Positions 7,704 to 15,685 of a stretch of 64,000 nucleotides of DNA are shown here, in pieces. Both the position numbers and the translations under genes were made by a program. Positions within the stretch are counted from its first letter, which is position 1; each line of letters starts with the position of its first letter. Below the pieces are notes generated by a model. The model was not told the origin of the DNA. It did not search any database and saw nothing but the letters and a program-made list of their open reading frames with translations. This DNA is from Massilia aquatica (lineage in GTDB: Bacteria > Pseudomonadota > Gammaproteobacteria > Burkholderiales > Burkholderiaceae_D): positions 461,651 to 525,650 of the forward strand of contig NZ_VVIW01000003.1 in NCBI RefSeq assembly GCF_011682045.1, in the 5' to 3' direction.

Positions 7704-8591
7704 CTACCGCTTGTACACCTGTACCGCATCCACACTCCTGGCCCGTTCAACTGCTTCAACACTGGCCGGCAGTCCCGCATAAGCTGCGTCGTGCACTGCC
7801 TGCGGAACAAACCGCCCCATTCCCTCTTGCGATTTCTGGATTTCATACCGCATCAGCAGTTGCAGGGTGCTCCATTCGCTGTTGACTGCCATGACTCTGA
7901 GCGTAACGTGATAGCCGGCCTGGCGCAGCCTTGTGGTCAGCGCTACCAGCGATTCCGCGTTTTTTGAGGTTTGGTCGATAATCAGGTTACGCCGGCCGTC
8001 CATCGCGTCGATGGCCAGGCGCTTGGCCCATTTCGAGGCATCGCGATGTGTCAAACTGGCCGCTTCGCGGTCGTTCTCGCGCATGAGTTCAAAGTACTGC
8101 GGGTGACTCAAGCGCAGCTCGTTGGGGTCGACAAGGACATAGCCGCCTTGCGTGGCCAATTCCCGTTTTGCATCGGCGGTCAGGTTCCCTTTCCCTGATC
8201 CGGGCTGGCCGCCGGTGATGATCGCCCTGGGTTGTTGCTGCGGCTCGACGCTCGAAAGATGATCTCTTGCAATGAGCGCATAGAGCCGGTCGTGTTCCGC
8301 CTGGTCGAGCTCATAAGGCGGTGCGGTGGCGGCGCTCGCCGTCGCCTTGCATGCACGCAGAACCGGCCCGTAAGTAGCGTTGATGTCGGCGATGGCGGCC
8401 TGGTGCTCGAGGTCCAGGGCCCTTGCCAGCGCCAGCAGGGAACGCTTTTCGTTTTCCCATTGCGCGATCTGCCGCAGGTCCGGGATCGCCTTCTGCTCCT
8501 CTTTGTACGCAAGCTGTGAGTAATAGCTGATCAAGAGGTGTAGCCTGCCCTCGGCAATGTCGTATTTCACCCGTTTTTCGCTCTGCTCCAT
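7704..8591 (-). CDS. Zeta-toxin-like kinase with N-terminal extension
   Basis: 295 residues. Residues 1-115 are a mostly helical extension; from about 120 there is a zeta-toxin P-loop kinase core: P-loop GGQPGSGKGN (127-136), VDPNELRLSHPQYFEL (154-169), THRDASKWAK (181-190) and RRNLIIDQTS (200-209). Zeta toxins phosphorylate UDP-N-acetylglucosamine and block cell-wall synthesis. The Walker A has Gly where a Ser/Thr after the Lys is usual, and the C-terminus stops at VQVYKR, shorter than many relatives. No epsilon-type antitoxin gene is adjacent, so the N-terminal part may act in cis as in E. coli EzeT. AAGGA precedes the start. The NADAR-like gene converges on it from the left. Confidence 0.75.
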   Translation of the reverse strand: MEQSEKRVKYDIAEGRLHLLISYYSQLAYKEEQKAIPDLRQIAQWENEKRSLLALARALDLEHQAAIADINATYGPVLRACKATASAATAPPYELDQAEHDRLYALIARDHLSSVEPQQQPRAIITGGQPGSGKGNLTADAKRELATQGGYVLVDPNELRLSHPQYFELMRENDREAASLTHRDASKWAKRLAIDAMDGRRNLIIDQTSKNAESLVALTTRLRQAGYHVTLRVMAVNSEWSTLQLLMRYEIQKSQEGMGRFVPQAVHDAAYAGLPASVEAVERARSVDAVQVYKR

Positions 8592-8737
8592 GATCGTTCC
8601 TTGTAGTATGGGCGCCGCTGAAGATATGCCAGTTTCTAATTTTACAATAATTCAGGCTTGCATTATTCTTGCCATGATCGGCGCCGCAGGAAGCCGGCGT
8701 CATGTCGCACACGGACACTGCCTTTAAGAGAGACTCA

Positions 8738-9742
8738 ATGAAACTCGACGCACATTCTTACGAGCAATGCTTCAAAGGGTTCTTCCTGATCGACTGTGTG
8801 GTCAGGAAAAAAGATATCTTGTATTTTGTGGTCGAACAAATTTACAACGAGGAAACGGACGACCCGCCGAAGCGCAAGTTGCGAACGAGGGTTATCTCCT
8901 GCATTGATCGTCCGGAGATACAACCGTGGGGCCGGTCCGACCTGGGTGGAATGGACCGTCTGAAAGCGGGCGTGTCGCTTCACCCCAAAGAACAATTCGT
9001 TGGGGTCTCCCTGAATGACCATGTGTATGTGGTTGGTGCTGGGGAGCGGGGATTGGAAGACGATATAAAAGGCTCCGACTCGCGGCAACTCCGGGAAGCG
9101 AATGCGGCGCCGGAAGCATATCTGACGCGCGGTGGCATCCATAAATTGCGTACCATTGCGGGCGAAGTGTACGGCTGCGGCTCAGGCCGTACCGTCATCA
9201 CCCGCAAGGGTGCCAATGAGTGGTTCTATCACACGCAATTACCCAAGGATAAACACTTTCTCGATCCGACGGGCTTCCACGATATTGATGGATTTTCGGG
9301 CACCGATATCTATGCCGCTGGCGGGCATGGCGATCTCTGGCATTACGATGGACAAGAATGGAAGCATCTGCCTTTTCCAAGCAAAATGTCACTGGAAAGT
9401 ATCTGCTGCGCGGGCGACGGCCAGGTGTATATCGGTGCTGACGGGGGAACCGTCTACCGCGGCCGGGCCGAGCGCTGGGAGCGCATTCATCGCGGAGACC
9501 TCACCTTATCCTACCGCGATATGGTCTGGCATGATGGCAAAGTGTGGGCCACCAACGACTACGGTGTATGGGTGATAGAAAATGGCAAGCTCAAAGGCGC
9601 AAAAGTGCCTGACAGCGTGCGCATTTGCTCTGGTCATTTATCGGTCGGTGACGGCGTGATGCTGTTGGCGGGAGTGTATGGCGCAGCGCTGCACGATGGG
9701 AAGGACTGGCAGATCATCATTGATTACAACGATCTGCAATAA
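8738..9742 (+). CDS. Beta-propeller-like hypothetical protein
   Basis: 334 residues, start ATG 8738 with AAGAGAG upstream. There is no signal peptide or membrane segment. The second half shows repeated short blades with a Tyr/Trp-Gly pattern (for example FSGTDIYAAGGHGDLWHYDG, DGQVYIGADGGTVYRGR, HDGKVWATNDYGVWVIENG), which suggests a beta-propeller of six or seven blades. No enzymatic residues are evident. It could be a cytoplasmic binding protein or an immunity-type protein given the toxin gene next door, but nothing in the sequence proves that. Confidence 0.6.
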   Translation: MKLDAHSYEQCFKGFFLIDCVVRKKDILYFVVEQIYNEETDDPPKRKLRTRVISCIDRPEIQPWGRSDLGGMDRLKAGVSLHPKEQFVGVSLNDHVYVVGAGERGLEDDIKGSDSRQLREANAAPEAYLTRGGIHKLRTIAGEVYGCGSGRTVITRKGANEWFYHTQLPKDKHFLDPTGFHDIDGFSGTDIYAAGGHGDLWHYDGQEWKHLPFPSKMSLESICCAGDGQVYIGADGGTVYRGRAERWERIHRGDLTLSYRDMVWHDGKVWATNDYGVWVIENGKLKGAKVPDSVRICSGHLSVGDGVMLLAGVYGAALHDGKDWQIIIDYNDLQ

Positions 9743-9832
9743 GGCCTGCCAATTGGTCACCGGTCGAGCGCCGCAATGCTGCAGGACCGGGCCGATGACC
9801 GATTCGATTGACGCAAACCCGCGCCGCCGGAA

Positions 9833-10474
9833 TCAGGAGCGCTTCAACTGCCCGATCACGCTGGCCACCTTGGTGGTAATCATATCCACCGCCGGCCCAT
9901 TCGCGCCATGCGGAATAATCACATCGGCATAGCGCTTGGTCGGCTCGATGAATTGCTTGTGCATCGGGCGCACCGTGTCCAGATACTGGCCGACGACGCT
10001 TTCCACCGAGCGAGCGCGTTCGGTAATATCGCGCTGCATGCGGCGGATAAAGCGGATGTCGGAAGCGGTGTCGACGAAGATCTTCAGCGACATCATGTCG
10101 CGCAAATCCGCGTCATACAAGGCAAACAGGCCTTCGATCACAATGACCGGGGCTGGCTTGACCGGAATGGTCCTGTCGGAGCGGTTGTCGATCGTGAAGT
10201 CGTACTCCGGCATGGCAATCGCTTCGCCATTGCACAAGGCCTGGACATGCTGTACCAGCAATGGCCAGTCGAAGGCCTGCGGATGGTCGTAATTCTGCTG
10301 GCGCCGGATTTCAGGGGTAAGGTGGGTTTGGTCGCAGTAGTAATCGTCCTGCATCACGACCGACACCATATCGGCGCCGAAGGAAGCCAGCACTTGCTGG
10401 GACACGGTTGACTTGCCACTGCCGCTTCCGCCAGCAACACCAATCACAAAGGGAGGGGAGGAAATCTTATTCAT
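9833..10474 (-). CDS. udk: Uridine kinase
   Basis: 213 residues, the normal length for Udk. The P-loop GVAGGSGSGKST is at the N-terminus, followed by QDDYYCDQTHL, the YDHPQAFDWPLL uridine-binding region and RFIRRMQRDITERARS, all characteristic of uridine/cytidine kinases. It phosphorylates uridine or cytidine with ATP or GTP in pyrimidine salvage in the cytoplasm. It is a single gene convergent with the propeller-like gene, with a 90-base gap. Confidence 0.95.
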   Translation of the reverse strand: MNKISSPPFVIGVAGGSGSGKSTVSQQVLASFGADMVSVVMQDDYYCDQTHLTPEIRRQQNYDHPQAFDWPLLVQHVQALCNGEAIAMPEYDFTIDNRSDRTIPVKPAPVIVIEGLFALYDADLRDMMSLKIFVDTASDIRFIRRMQRDITERARSVESVVGQYLDTVRPMHKQFIEPTKRYADVIIPHGANGPAVDMITTKVASVIGQLKRS

Positions 10475-10547
10475 GCCGAATGATACCGGAAGCGCGGCCG
10501 CGCGGACAGGGAGCCGCTCGGGCGGGCCGCGCTTGCGTGGGCAGAAT

Positions 10548-10982
10548 CTACTTCGGTGGGGCTGGCGCGGCGGGTGGTGCCGCGAGCTGGGGCATGGGAA
10601 TGGTGATGATGATCGGCGCAGGCTGCGCCAGCGGCGGTGATGGCGGCTTCTCCGTCATTTTCAACACGGTGAACAGGGCGCCAATGCTGGCGAGGTTGAC
10701 CGCGATCACCCACTTGACGATGTCCGTCATGCCTTTGTGCATTTCGGCGCGCATTTTTTCCAACTCTGCGCGCACCTCCTCGCGATGCCTGGCCATCTCG
10801 CCGCGCAGTTCCACGAACTCGGCGCGCAGATCGGCGAAGTTGGCGCGCAGCTCCGCGAAGGCAGTGCGCAGCTCGGCGAAGCCGGTCTTGATGCTCGTGT
10901 CGAAGTTCGCCAGGCGCGCGTCGACCTTCGCTTCGCTGGCAACCAGCTTGGCGTCGATTTCCGGGCGGGTGAGGTCAGTCAT
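10548..10982 (-). CDS. Coiled-coil protein with C-terminal membrane anchor
   Basis: 144 residues. Residues 20-80 are a near-perfect 7-residue repeat (AELRTAF, AELRANF, ADLRAEF, VELRGEM), predicted to be a long coiled coil; it is followed by one transmembrane helix (about 88-107, IVKWVIAVNLASIGALFTVL) and a Pro/Ala-rich tail. The layout is like DUF1640/CCDC90-type or phage-tail-like coiled-coil membrane proteins. It lies 73 bases upstream of udk on the same strand, but co-transcription is uncertain. Confidence 0.65.
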   Translation of the reverse strand: MTDLTRPEIDAKLVASEAKVDARLANFDTSIKTGFAELRTAFAELRANFADLRAEFVELRGEMARHREEVRAELEKMRAEMHKGMTDIVKWVIAVNLASIGALFTVLKMTEKPPSPPLAQPAPIIITIPMPQLAAPPAAPAPPK

Positions 10983-11178
10983 GCGCTAATCATCAGGATA
11001 GCCGGCGTCATTGTCAACCGCGTTCATCAAGCTTTGGCGCCGATCCGAATCCGTTCATTTTTCCACCGAATGGTTTTAAAAATATTCCCATCGGTGTTAA
11101 AGAAGTCACAAATTAAGCACTGTGAATTAACTTTCTGATAAGATACCTGCTCCTATCATGTTATCAAAAAGGTCTCTC

Positions 11179-11718
11179 ATGTTCATGAAATTGGCGAGTT
11201 GCGCCGCCCTCACACTATGCGCCCTGACCGCGAATGCGGCCGATCAGACGTATGAATGGTCCTTCCAGGGCTTTACTGAAAAATACAGCGATGTTTTTGA
11301 TCCTGACGCCAAGATCTCGGGACAGTTCGTCGTCAACGATCTGAATCAGGACGGGAATTTCGATCTGACCGAACTGAAATCCTTCACCTACGACACACTT
11401 GCCCATGTGCCGTGTGCGAATGTAGGGAATATCACCTGCGCTGTGTCGACGTTTTCGTATAACCCCGCCGGTGCTTTGTCGTTTAACTACGATCTCAGGG
11501 AAACTGGCAACTCTTCCGGGACGCATTTCTTTATCAACACGGGCGCGAACTGGGGCAATGCGTCCTGGACGGCAACAGATGGACGAGACTTTGGACACTA
11601 TTGGTCGCCCGAGACCGTCATGACGGTGACCGCAGTGCCTGAACCGCACAGCTACCTCATGCTCGGCGCGGGCCTGTTGGCGCTGGCCGGGTTCACCCGG
11701 CGCCGCAACCGCAAGTAA
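11179..11718 (+). CDS. PEP-CTERM sorting domain protein with EF-hand-like loop
   Basis: 179 residues. It has an N-terminal signal peptide (cleavage after TANA) and a C-terminal PEP-CTERM tail: VPEPHSYLML, a hydrophobic helix and the basic end TRRRNRK. Such proteins are exported and processed by exosortase (EpsH/XrtA type), usually in exopolysaccharide-producing bacteria. A DLNQDGNFDLTE sequence near the middle of the first half fits an EF-hand calcium loop. The ATG at 11179 has AAAAGG upstream; an in-frame ATG at 11158 does not. It is monocistronic. Confidence 0.85.
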   Translation: MFMKLASCAALTLCALTANAADQTYEWSFQGFTEKYSDVFDPDAKISGQFVVNDLNQDGNFDLTELKSFTYDTLAHVPCANVGNITCAVSTFSYNPAGALSFNYDLRETGNSSGTHFFINTGANWGNASWTATDGRDFGHYWSPETVMTVTAVPEPHSYLMLGAGLLALAGFTRRRNRK

Positions 11719-11727
11719 GCTTCACCG

Positions 11728-11901
11728 ATGACGGCGACTGAGCCTGTGCCTGCCTGGCCCGCAGATAAGTACCTGCGGGCGCTATTGACGAATCCCGGCC
11801 CGCGTTTTAGTCTCACCAAGCGACCGATGCGCGCTCTGGCGGCGTCGTTCGTCTCGCAGCAATCGCTGCCGGTGTTCAACTTTCGGGAGGGCACGCAATG
11901 A
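11728..11901 (+). CDS. Possible small upstream ORF (57 aa) coupled to VOC gene
   Basis: The ORF opens MTATEPVPAWPADKYLRALL and its TGA overlaps the VOC gene start as ATGA (11898-11901), which suggests translational coupling. There is no clear ribosome site and no recognised family, so it may also be only a spacer between the PEP-CTERM gene and the VOC gene. Confidence 0.3.
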   Translation: MTATEPVPAWPADKYLRALLTNPGPRFSLTKRPMRALAASFVSQQSLPVFNFREGTQ

Positions 11902-12383
11902 CCAGCAAGAACACGATCTGCCTGTGGTACGACGGCGACGCTGTCGACGCCGCAAACTTTTACGCAGAAACATTCCCCGACAGCGCAGTCCAGGCTGTGC
12001 ACCGCGCACCGGGCGACTATCCGGATGGCAAACAAGGCGACGTCCTCACGGTCGAATTCACCGTGGCCGGCATCGCCTGCCTCGGGCTGAACGGCGGCCC
12101 GCATTTCAAGCACAACGAATCCTTCTCGTTCATGATCGCCACCGACGACCAGGAAGAAACCGACCGCCTGTGGAACGCCATCGTCGGCAATGGCGGCCAG
12201 GAAAGCGAATGCGGCTGGTGCAAGGACCGCTGGGGATTGTCCTGGCAGATCGCACCGCGCGCGCTCACCGCCGCCGTATTTGGCCCCGATCCGGCCGCCG
12301 CCAAGCGCGCGTTCGATGCGATGATGACGATGAAAAAAATCGATATCGCCACCATCGAACGGGCCGCGCTCGGCCACAATTGA
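11898..12383 (+). CDS. VOC family protein (PhnB / 3-demethylubiquinone-9 methyltransferase-like)
   Basis: 161 residues with the vicinal-oxygen-chelate fold signature of PhnB-type proteins: TICLWYDGDAVDAANFYAE at the start, GGPHFKHNESFSFMI in the middle, and CGWCKDRWGLSWQIAP then AFDAMMTMKKIDIA at the end. GGGAGG lies 8 bases before the start. Despite the Pfam name, members of this group are mostly of unknown substrate; they are cytoplasmic dimers. It is convergent with the acyltransferase gene. Confidence 0.85.
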   Translation: MTSKNTICLWYDGDAVDAANFYAETFPDSAVQAVHRAPGDYPDGKQGDVLTVEFTVAGIACLGLNGGPHFKHNESFSFMIATDDQEETDRLWNAIVGNGGQESECGWCKDRWGLSWQIAPRALTAAVFGPDPAAAKRAFDAMMTMKKIDIATIERAALGHN

Positions 12384-12386
12384 CGC

Positions 12387-13517
12387 TTAAACGAAGGCGG
12401 TGCGCGGCGAAGGCGACGTCTTGGCCGACTGCAACATGCGGCCCAGGGGAACTTCGACGCAGCGGTAAAACAGCGCGCCCGCCAGCAGGCTTGCCGCCCA
12501 CGCCGCCAGCATGCCCAGCGCCTGGTAATGCGGCGCGGGCGGCACGAAGCGGGCAAACGCCGCATTGACCAGCAGGCAGACCGGGAAGTGGATCAGGAAT
12601 ACCGAATAGGAAATCTGCGCCAGGCGATTGACGGCCGACATGCCCCAGTATGAGGTCGATGCAATGCGCGCGCGGCCGAACAGGAACAGGATGCACGTCA
12701 CCACCAGCGCCACCGCAATGCGCAGGCGGAAGTCGAGCACCAGCGCGGCCAGGGTCGGCACCAGGATCATCGCCACCAGCAGTGCGACTGCGCGCGGCCG
12801 CCGTTTCGGATCGCTCGCCAGCCACGCCATGATGCCCAGTCCGTAGCTGCCAAAGAAGTACGGCGCCCATTCGTCCCAGTCGGGATCGCGGTTGAAGTAC
12901 AGCAAGGACGTGCTGACCCCGATCACCACCACGGCAGGCATCAGCCAGCGCCGTAGCGCGCTGCCGGAAAAGCGTCCGCACAGCCAGACCAGCAAGGCTG
13001 CCACGGCGTACAACTGGAAATCGATGGCCACATACCACGCCCCCGCCGACAGGGAGTCGTAGCCGAGCACGCCCTGCAGCAGCAGCGCATGCGCGGCCAG
13101 CTGCATGAAATCGGGCGGGGCGGAGATGGAGTCATGCGTCATCCAGCGGTTGGCCAGGGCCGAGGCGGCAACCGCGCACAGCATCGCCACCATAAACGGC
13201 GGCACCAGCTTGGCATAGCGCCGCCACACGGTTCCCAGCGGATTGATCGCGCCGGGCTGGCCTTGCGGGAACAGGGATTTGGCGACGAGAAAGCCACCGA
13301 TCACCAGGAAGACTTGCACCGCGATGCGCGCGAAGGAACCGAGCCAATCGATCACGTCGGGCATCAGGGGCCGCGCATAGTCGGCCATGGGGCCGTAAAA
13401 GGCCAGGTGATGCAGCACGATCAATTGCGCCGCGATGACTTTTAACAGATTGATGAGTCCAAACTGCGGCGGGGCAGTTGTCTTGGCCCCCGGTACTTTT
13501 TCTACAACGACAGCCAT
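12387..13517 (-). CDS. Acyltransferase 3 family membrane protein (OafA-like)
   Basis: About 376 residues from the ATG at 13517, which has GAAGAGG upstream; an in-frame start at 13574 lacks a site. It is a polytopic protein of about ten transmembrane helices with the family hallmarks: LLKVIAAQLIVLHHLAFYGP near the N-terminus (His pair in TM1) and FARIAVQVFLVIGGFLVAKS. These proteins O-acylate cell-surface or exported carbohydrates. No glycan gene is directly adjacent, so the substrate is unknown. Confidence 0.85.
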   Translation of the reverse strand: MAVVVEKVPGAKTTAPPQFGLINLLKVIAAQLIVLHHLAFYGPMADYARPLMPDVIDWLGSFARIAVQVFLVIGGFLVAKSLFPQGQPGAINPLGTVWRRYAKLVPPFMVAMLCAVAASALANRWMTHDSISAPPDFMQLAAHALLLQGVLGYDSLSAGAWYVAIDFQLYAVAALLVWLCGRFSGSALRRWLMPAVVVIGVSTSLLYFNRDPDWDEWAPYFFGSYGLGIMAWLASDPKRRPRAVALLVAMILVPTLAALVLDFRLRIAVALVVTCILFLFGRARIASTSYWGMSAVNRLAQISYSVFLIHFPVCLLVNAAFARFVPPAPHYQALGMLAAWAASLLAGALFYRCVEVPLGRMLQSAKTSPSPRTAFV

Positions 13518-13681
13518 CCAAACCTCTTCCAATAGCGCGACCGCGCACCTTGCGCAACGGCCGATACCAACCATCCATGTGCGACGGTTGATGATAACAA
13601 TTTGCCATCATAGCGTATGCGGTCGGAATATGGCGCATGGATGAGTTACCGGATGTTACGCGGCGCCCGTCCGGCGTGCCG

Positions 13682-14143
13682 TCAATAGGGGCTGGCGGCG
13701 GGGTTTCCCGCGGCGCTCGTCCAGATATCGTCGGGCAGCGCGCGGTCGCGCTGGCACACCCGGTCGTGGTCGGGATAGGTGATCGTGTCGAGCGCAGCCC
13801 GGGTGCCGACCACCAGGCAGCGGGTGGGCGCGGCGCTGCGGTTCCACAAACAATGGCCCACCGCAACGCCCGCGCGAAAGGTCGCCGCGTCGCCCGGCTG
13901 GAGGAGGGTTTCGGCCTCGCCTTCGACCAGGGTCACCTGGCCTTCCAGCACGTACACCATTTCATCCTCGGCGCTGTGCCAGTGCTTGATGGATAAACGC
14001 GTGCCCGGTTGCAGCACCTCCACGAAGGCGCCGAACTGCGTCAATCCGCCAGCCTCCGAAATCCAGAGCGCCAGGTTCGGCCCGGCCTGTCCCTCGGCGC
14101 TGCCTTCCTCCTTGATGAAGCCATCCGGCGTGAGCGCAGTCAT
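13682..14143 (-). CDS. Cupin-domain protein
   Basis: 153 residues. A single cupin barrel shows motif 1 (HWHSAEDEMVYVLEG, with metal ligands His, His and Glu) and motif 2 region (LQPGDAATFRAGVAVGHCLWN). Proteins like this bind small molecules or act as simple dioxygenases/isomerases; the substrate cannot be told. It is encoded alone, 165 bases downstream of the acyltransferase gene on the same strand. Confidence 0.82.
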   Translation of the reverse strand: MTALTPDGFIKEEGSAEGQAGPNLALWISEAGGLTQFGAFVEVLQPGTRLSIKHWHSAEDEMVYVLEGQVTLVEGEAETLLQPGDAATFRAGVAVGHCLWNRSAAPTRCLVVGTRAALDTITYPDHDRVCQRDRALPDDIWTSAAGNPAASPY

Positions 14144-14287
14144 GCGGGTACTCCTTTTAATCAGTGATGAAACGGTGGATCATCCTCGACAGCGGGCGCG
14201 ATGCGGCGCGCGCAGGGCTTGATTCTACGCCCGGTGGGGCAGGCGGCGGCAAGCTTGCAGCCCGTGTTCTGTTAGACTCTGTCGCCC

Positions 14288-14560
14288 ATGCAAGCGATGG
14301 ACCGCGACTATTGGCGCCTGTGGTCACTTGACGAGATCGTCGCTGATAATGACCTGCCAGCCGATGCAGGGGTCCTGTTTTCGGACTATTGCATGGACTG
14401 CTACGGCTTGCGCCTCAAATGTATCGATGACATGGTATCCGAGGCGTGGGCCGATGGTTTCGACGCCCGCCCACCGATTCGCGTGGCCGCCAGCCTGGCT
14501 GAGTTTCTCAACACCTACATGGAAAATCCGCATGCCGTCCTTGACTTTCCCGCGCGCTGA
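14288..14560 (+). CDS. Small SUKH/SMI1-KNR4-like protein
   Basis: 90 residues. The sequence LFSDYCMDCYGLRLKC followed by a C-terminal SLAEFLNTYMENP resembles the second half of SMI1/KNR4 (SUKH) proteins, many of which are immunity proteins for contact-dependent toxins. The N-terminal half of a normal SUKH domain is missing or reduced. It is followed after 30 bases by a signal-peptide gene on the same strand. No toxin gene is nearby, so the immunity role is only a suggestion. Confidence 0.5.
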   Translation: MQAMDRDYWRLWSLDEIVADNDLPADAGVLFSDYCMDCYGLRLKCIDDMVSEAWADGFDARPPIRVAASLAEFLNTYMENPHAVLDFPAR

Positions 14561-14590
14561 TCCGGGCTGGCGCTTGTGCAAGCGCCAGCC

Positions 14591-15082
14591 ATGAAGCGCC
14601 CCATCCTGGCCGCTGTCCTGATTCTTGCGATCGGCGCCGGCGGGGCGCTGGCCTTGCCGTATGTCTGGCTGCCCACCGGCACCTCCACCGTCAGCCTGTG
14701 GTGGGCTGCCGACACCTTCAAGCAGTGTTCGCGCGAGGCCCCGCAAGGGGGAGAACCGTATTGGCTGCCGACCGGCCAGCAGATTTTCGATCTCGAATTA
14801 CGCCTGTGGGCCTTGATGCGCGACCGTGATGCCCGTGGCTTGCGGGCGCCGCGCAAATTCCAGCAATTCCAGCGCCAGTACATTGGCTTTACGCGCAACG
14901 GCGAGCGCCTGATTTACGCGAATGTCTACCCGCAGGACGACTACGGCTGGGAAGCCTGGACGCTGTTCAACAAGCCAGTGCTGATCTGCGACGGCGGCAA
15001 TTTCTTTTGGGGCATCGTGTACAACCCCGCCACCGGCAAGTATGAAGAGCCCAGTTTCAACGGCCCAAGATCCCCGGAATAA
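14591..15082 (+). CDS. Secreted or membrane-anchored hypothetical protein
   Basis: 163 residues with a clear N-terminal hydrophobic segment (MKRPILAAVLILAIGAGGAL), likely a signal peptide or anchor. The mature part is rich in Trp/Tyr and has no domain that I recognise. The ATG at 14591 gives a clean signal sequence; an in-frame ATG at 14576 is less likely. It probably forms an operon with the SUKH-like gene. Confidence 0.55.
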   Translation: MKRPILAAVLILAIGAGGALALPYVWLPTGTSTVSLWWAADTFKQCSREAPQGGEPYWLPTGQQIFDLELRLWALMRDRDARGLRAPRKFQQFQRQYIGFTRNGERLIYANVYPQDDYGWEAWTLFNKPVLICDGGNFFWGIVYNPATGKYEEPSFNGPRSPE

Positions 15083-15094
15083 GGCCGGCCCGGT

Positions 15095-15472
15095 TCAGGC
15101 GCTCACGTTAACCAGGAAATCGGCCACGCTGCCTTTTTTCATGATCAGGCTTGACGCGGCCGCATACGGATCGAAGCGGCGTTCCAGGCCGGCTTGCAGC
15201 GGCATGCAGACGCTGATCCGCTCGCCGTCGACCATCACCGAGGCATCGGCGACATCGACCAGATACTGCGAGATGAAGGCGCCGACCAGCCCGACGAAAA
15301 AGCCCAGGTCCCCGGGCTCGACCACCTGCGCTTGCACCCACTGGCTGAACGGCACCCGCAGCGCCTCCAGGTCGAGCGGCTCGCCCGGCGCCTGCAGGCC
15401 GGTCTGGGGCAGCACCGCATCGAGCATCGGACGGGCTTCTTCGAGAACTTTGTACAGATCCATGTTTGCCAT
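15095..15472 (-). CDS. Hypothetical cytoplasmic protein (125 aa)
   Basis: Encodes MANMDLYKVLEEARPMLDAV and a compact acidic sequence ending SLIMKKGSVADFLVNVSA. There is no signal peptide, membrane segment or recognised domain. An ATG nine bases further in (15463) is an alternative start. It converges with the signal-peptide gene and is divergent from the first OmpA-like lipoprotein gene. Confidence 0.5.
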   Translation of the reverse strand: MANMDLYKVLEEARPMLDAVLPQTGLQAPGEPLDLEALRVPFSQWVQAQVVEPGDLGFFVGLVGAFISQYLVDVADASVMVDGERISVCMPLQAGLERRFDPYAAASSLIMKKGSVADFLVNVSA

Positions 15473-15555
15473 GTGAGAGTGGGAGCGGGCCGACATCATA
15501 CCATCGGCACGGCGCCGCGCAGAACCCTGCCACCCGGCCACGGCGCCGGCCGAAA

Positions 15556-15580
15556 CGGTAAAACACCGGCGTGATTACCG
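15556..15580. promoter_or_regulatory. Inverted repeat upstream of OmpA-like gene 1
   Basis: CGGTAA and TTACCG arms are separated by 13 bases (15562-15574). The same arrangement, with arms of 9 bases, occurs before the second OmpA-like gene at 16747-16777. It lies about 105 bases before the start at 15686. The spacing of a bit over two helical turns centre to centre suggests a dimeric regulator site; this is inference. Confidence 0.45.
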
Positions 15581-15685
15581 ATTGCGGCGCATCAACGCAC
15601 GTGTATGATTGGCTTGCTTTTATGAAATTGTTGCAATTCCCCCCTGCATCGTCAGGCCGATCCTTCTCTATTTCGACTGCCCGCC

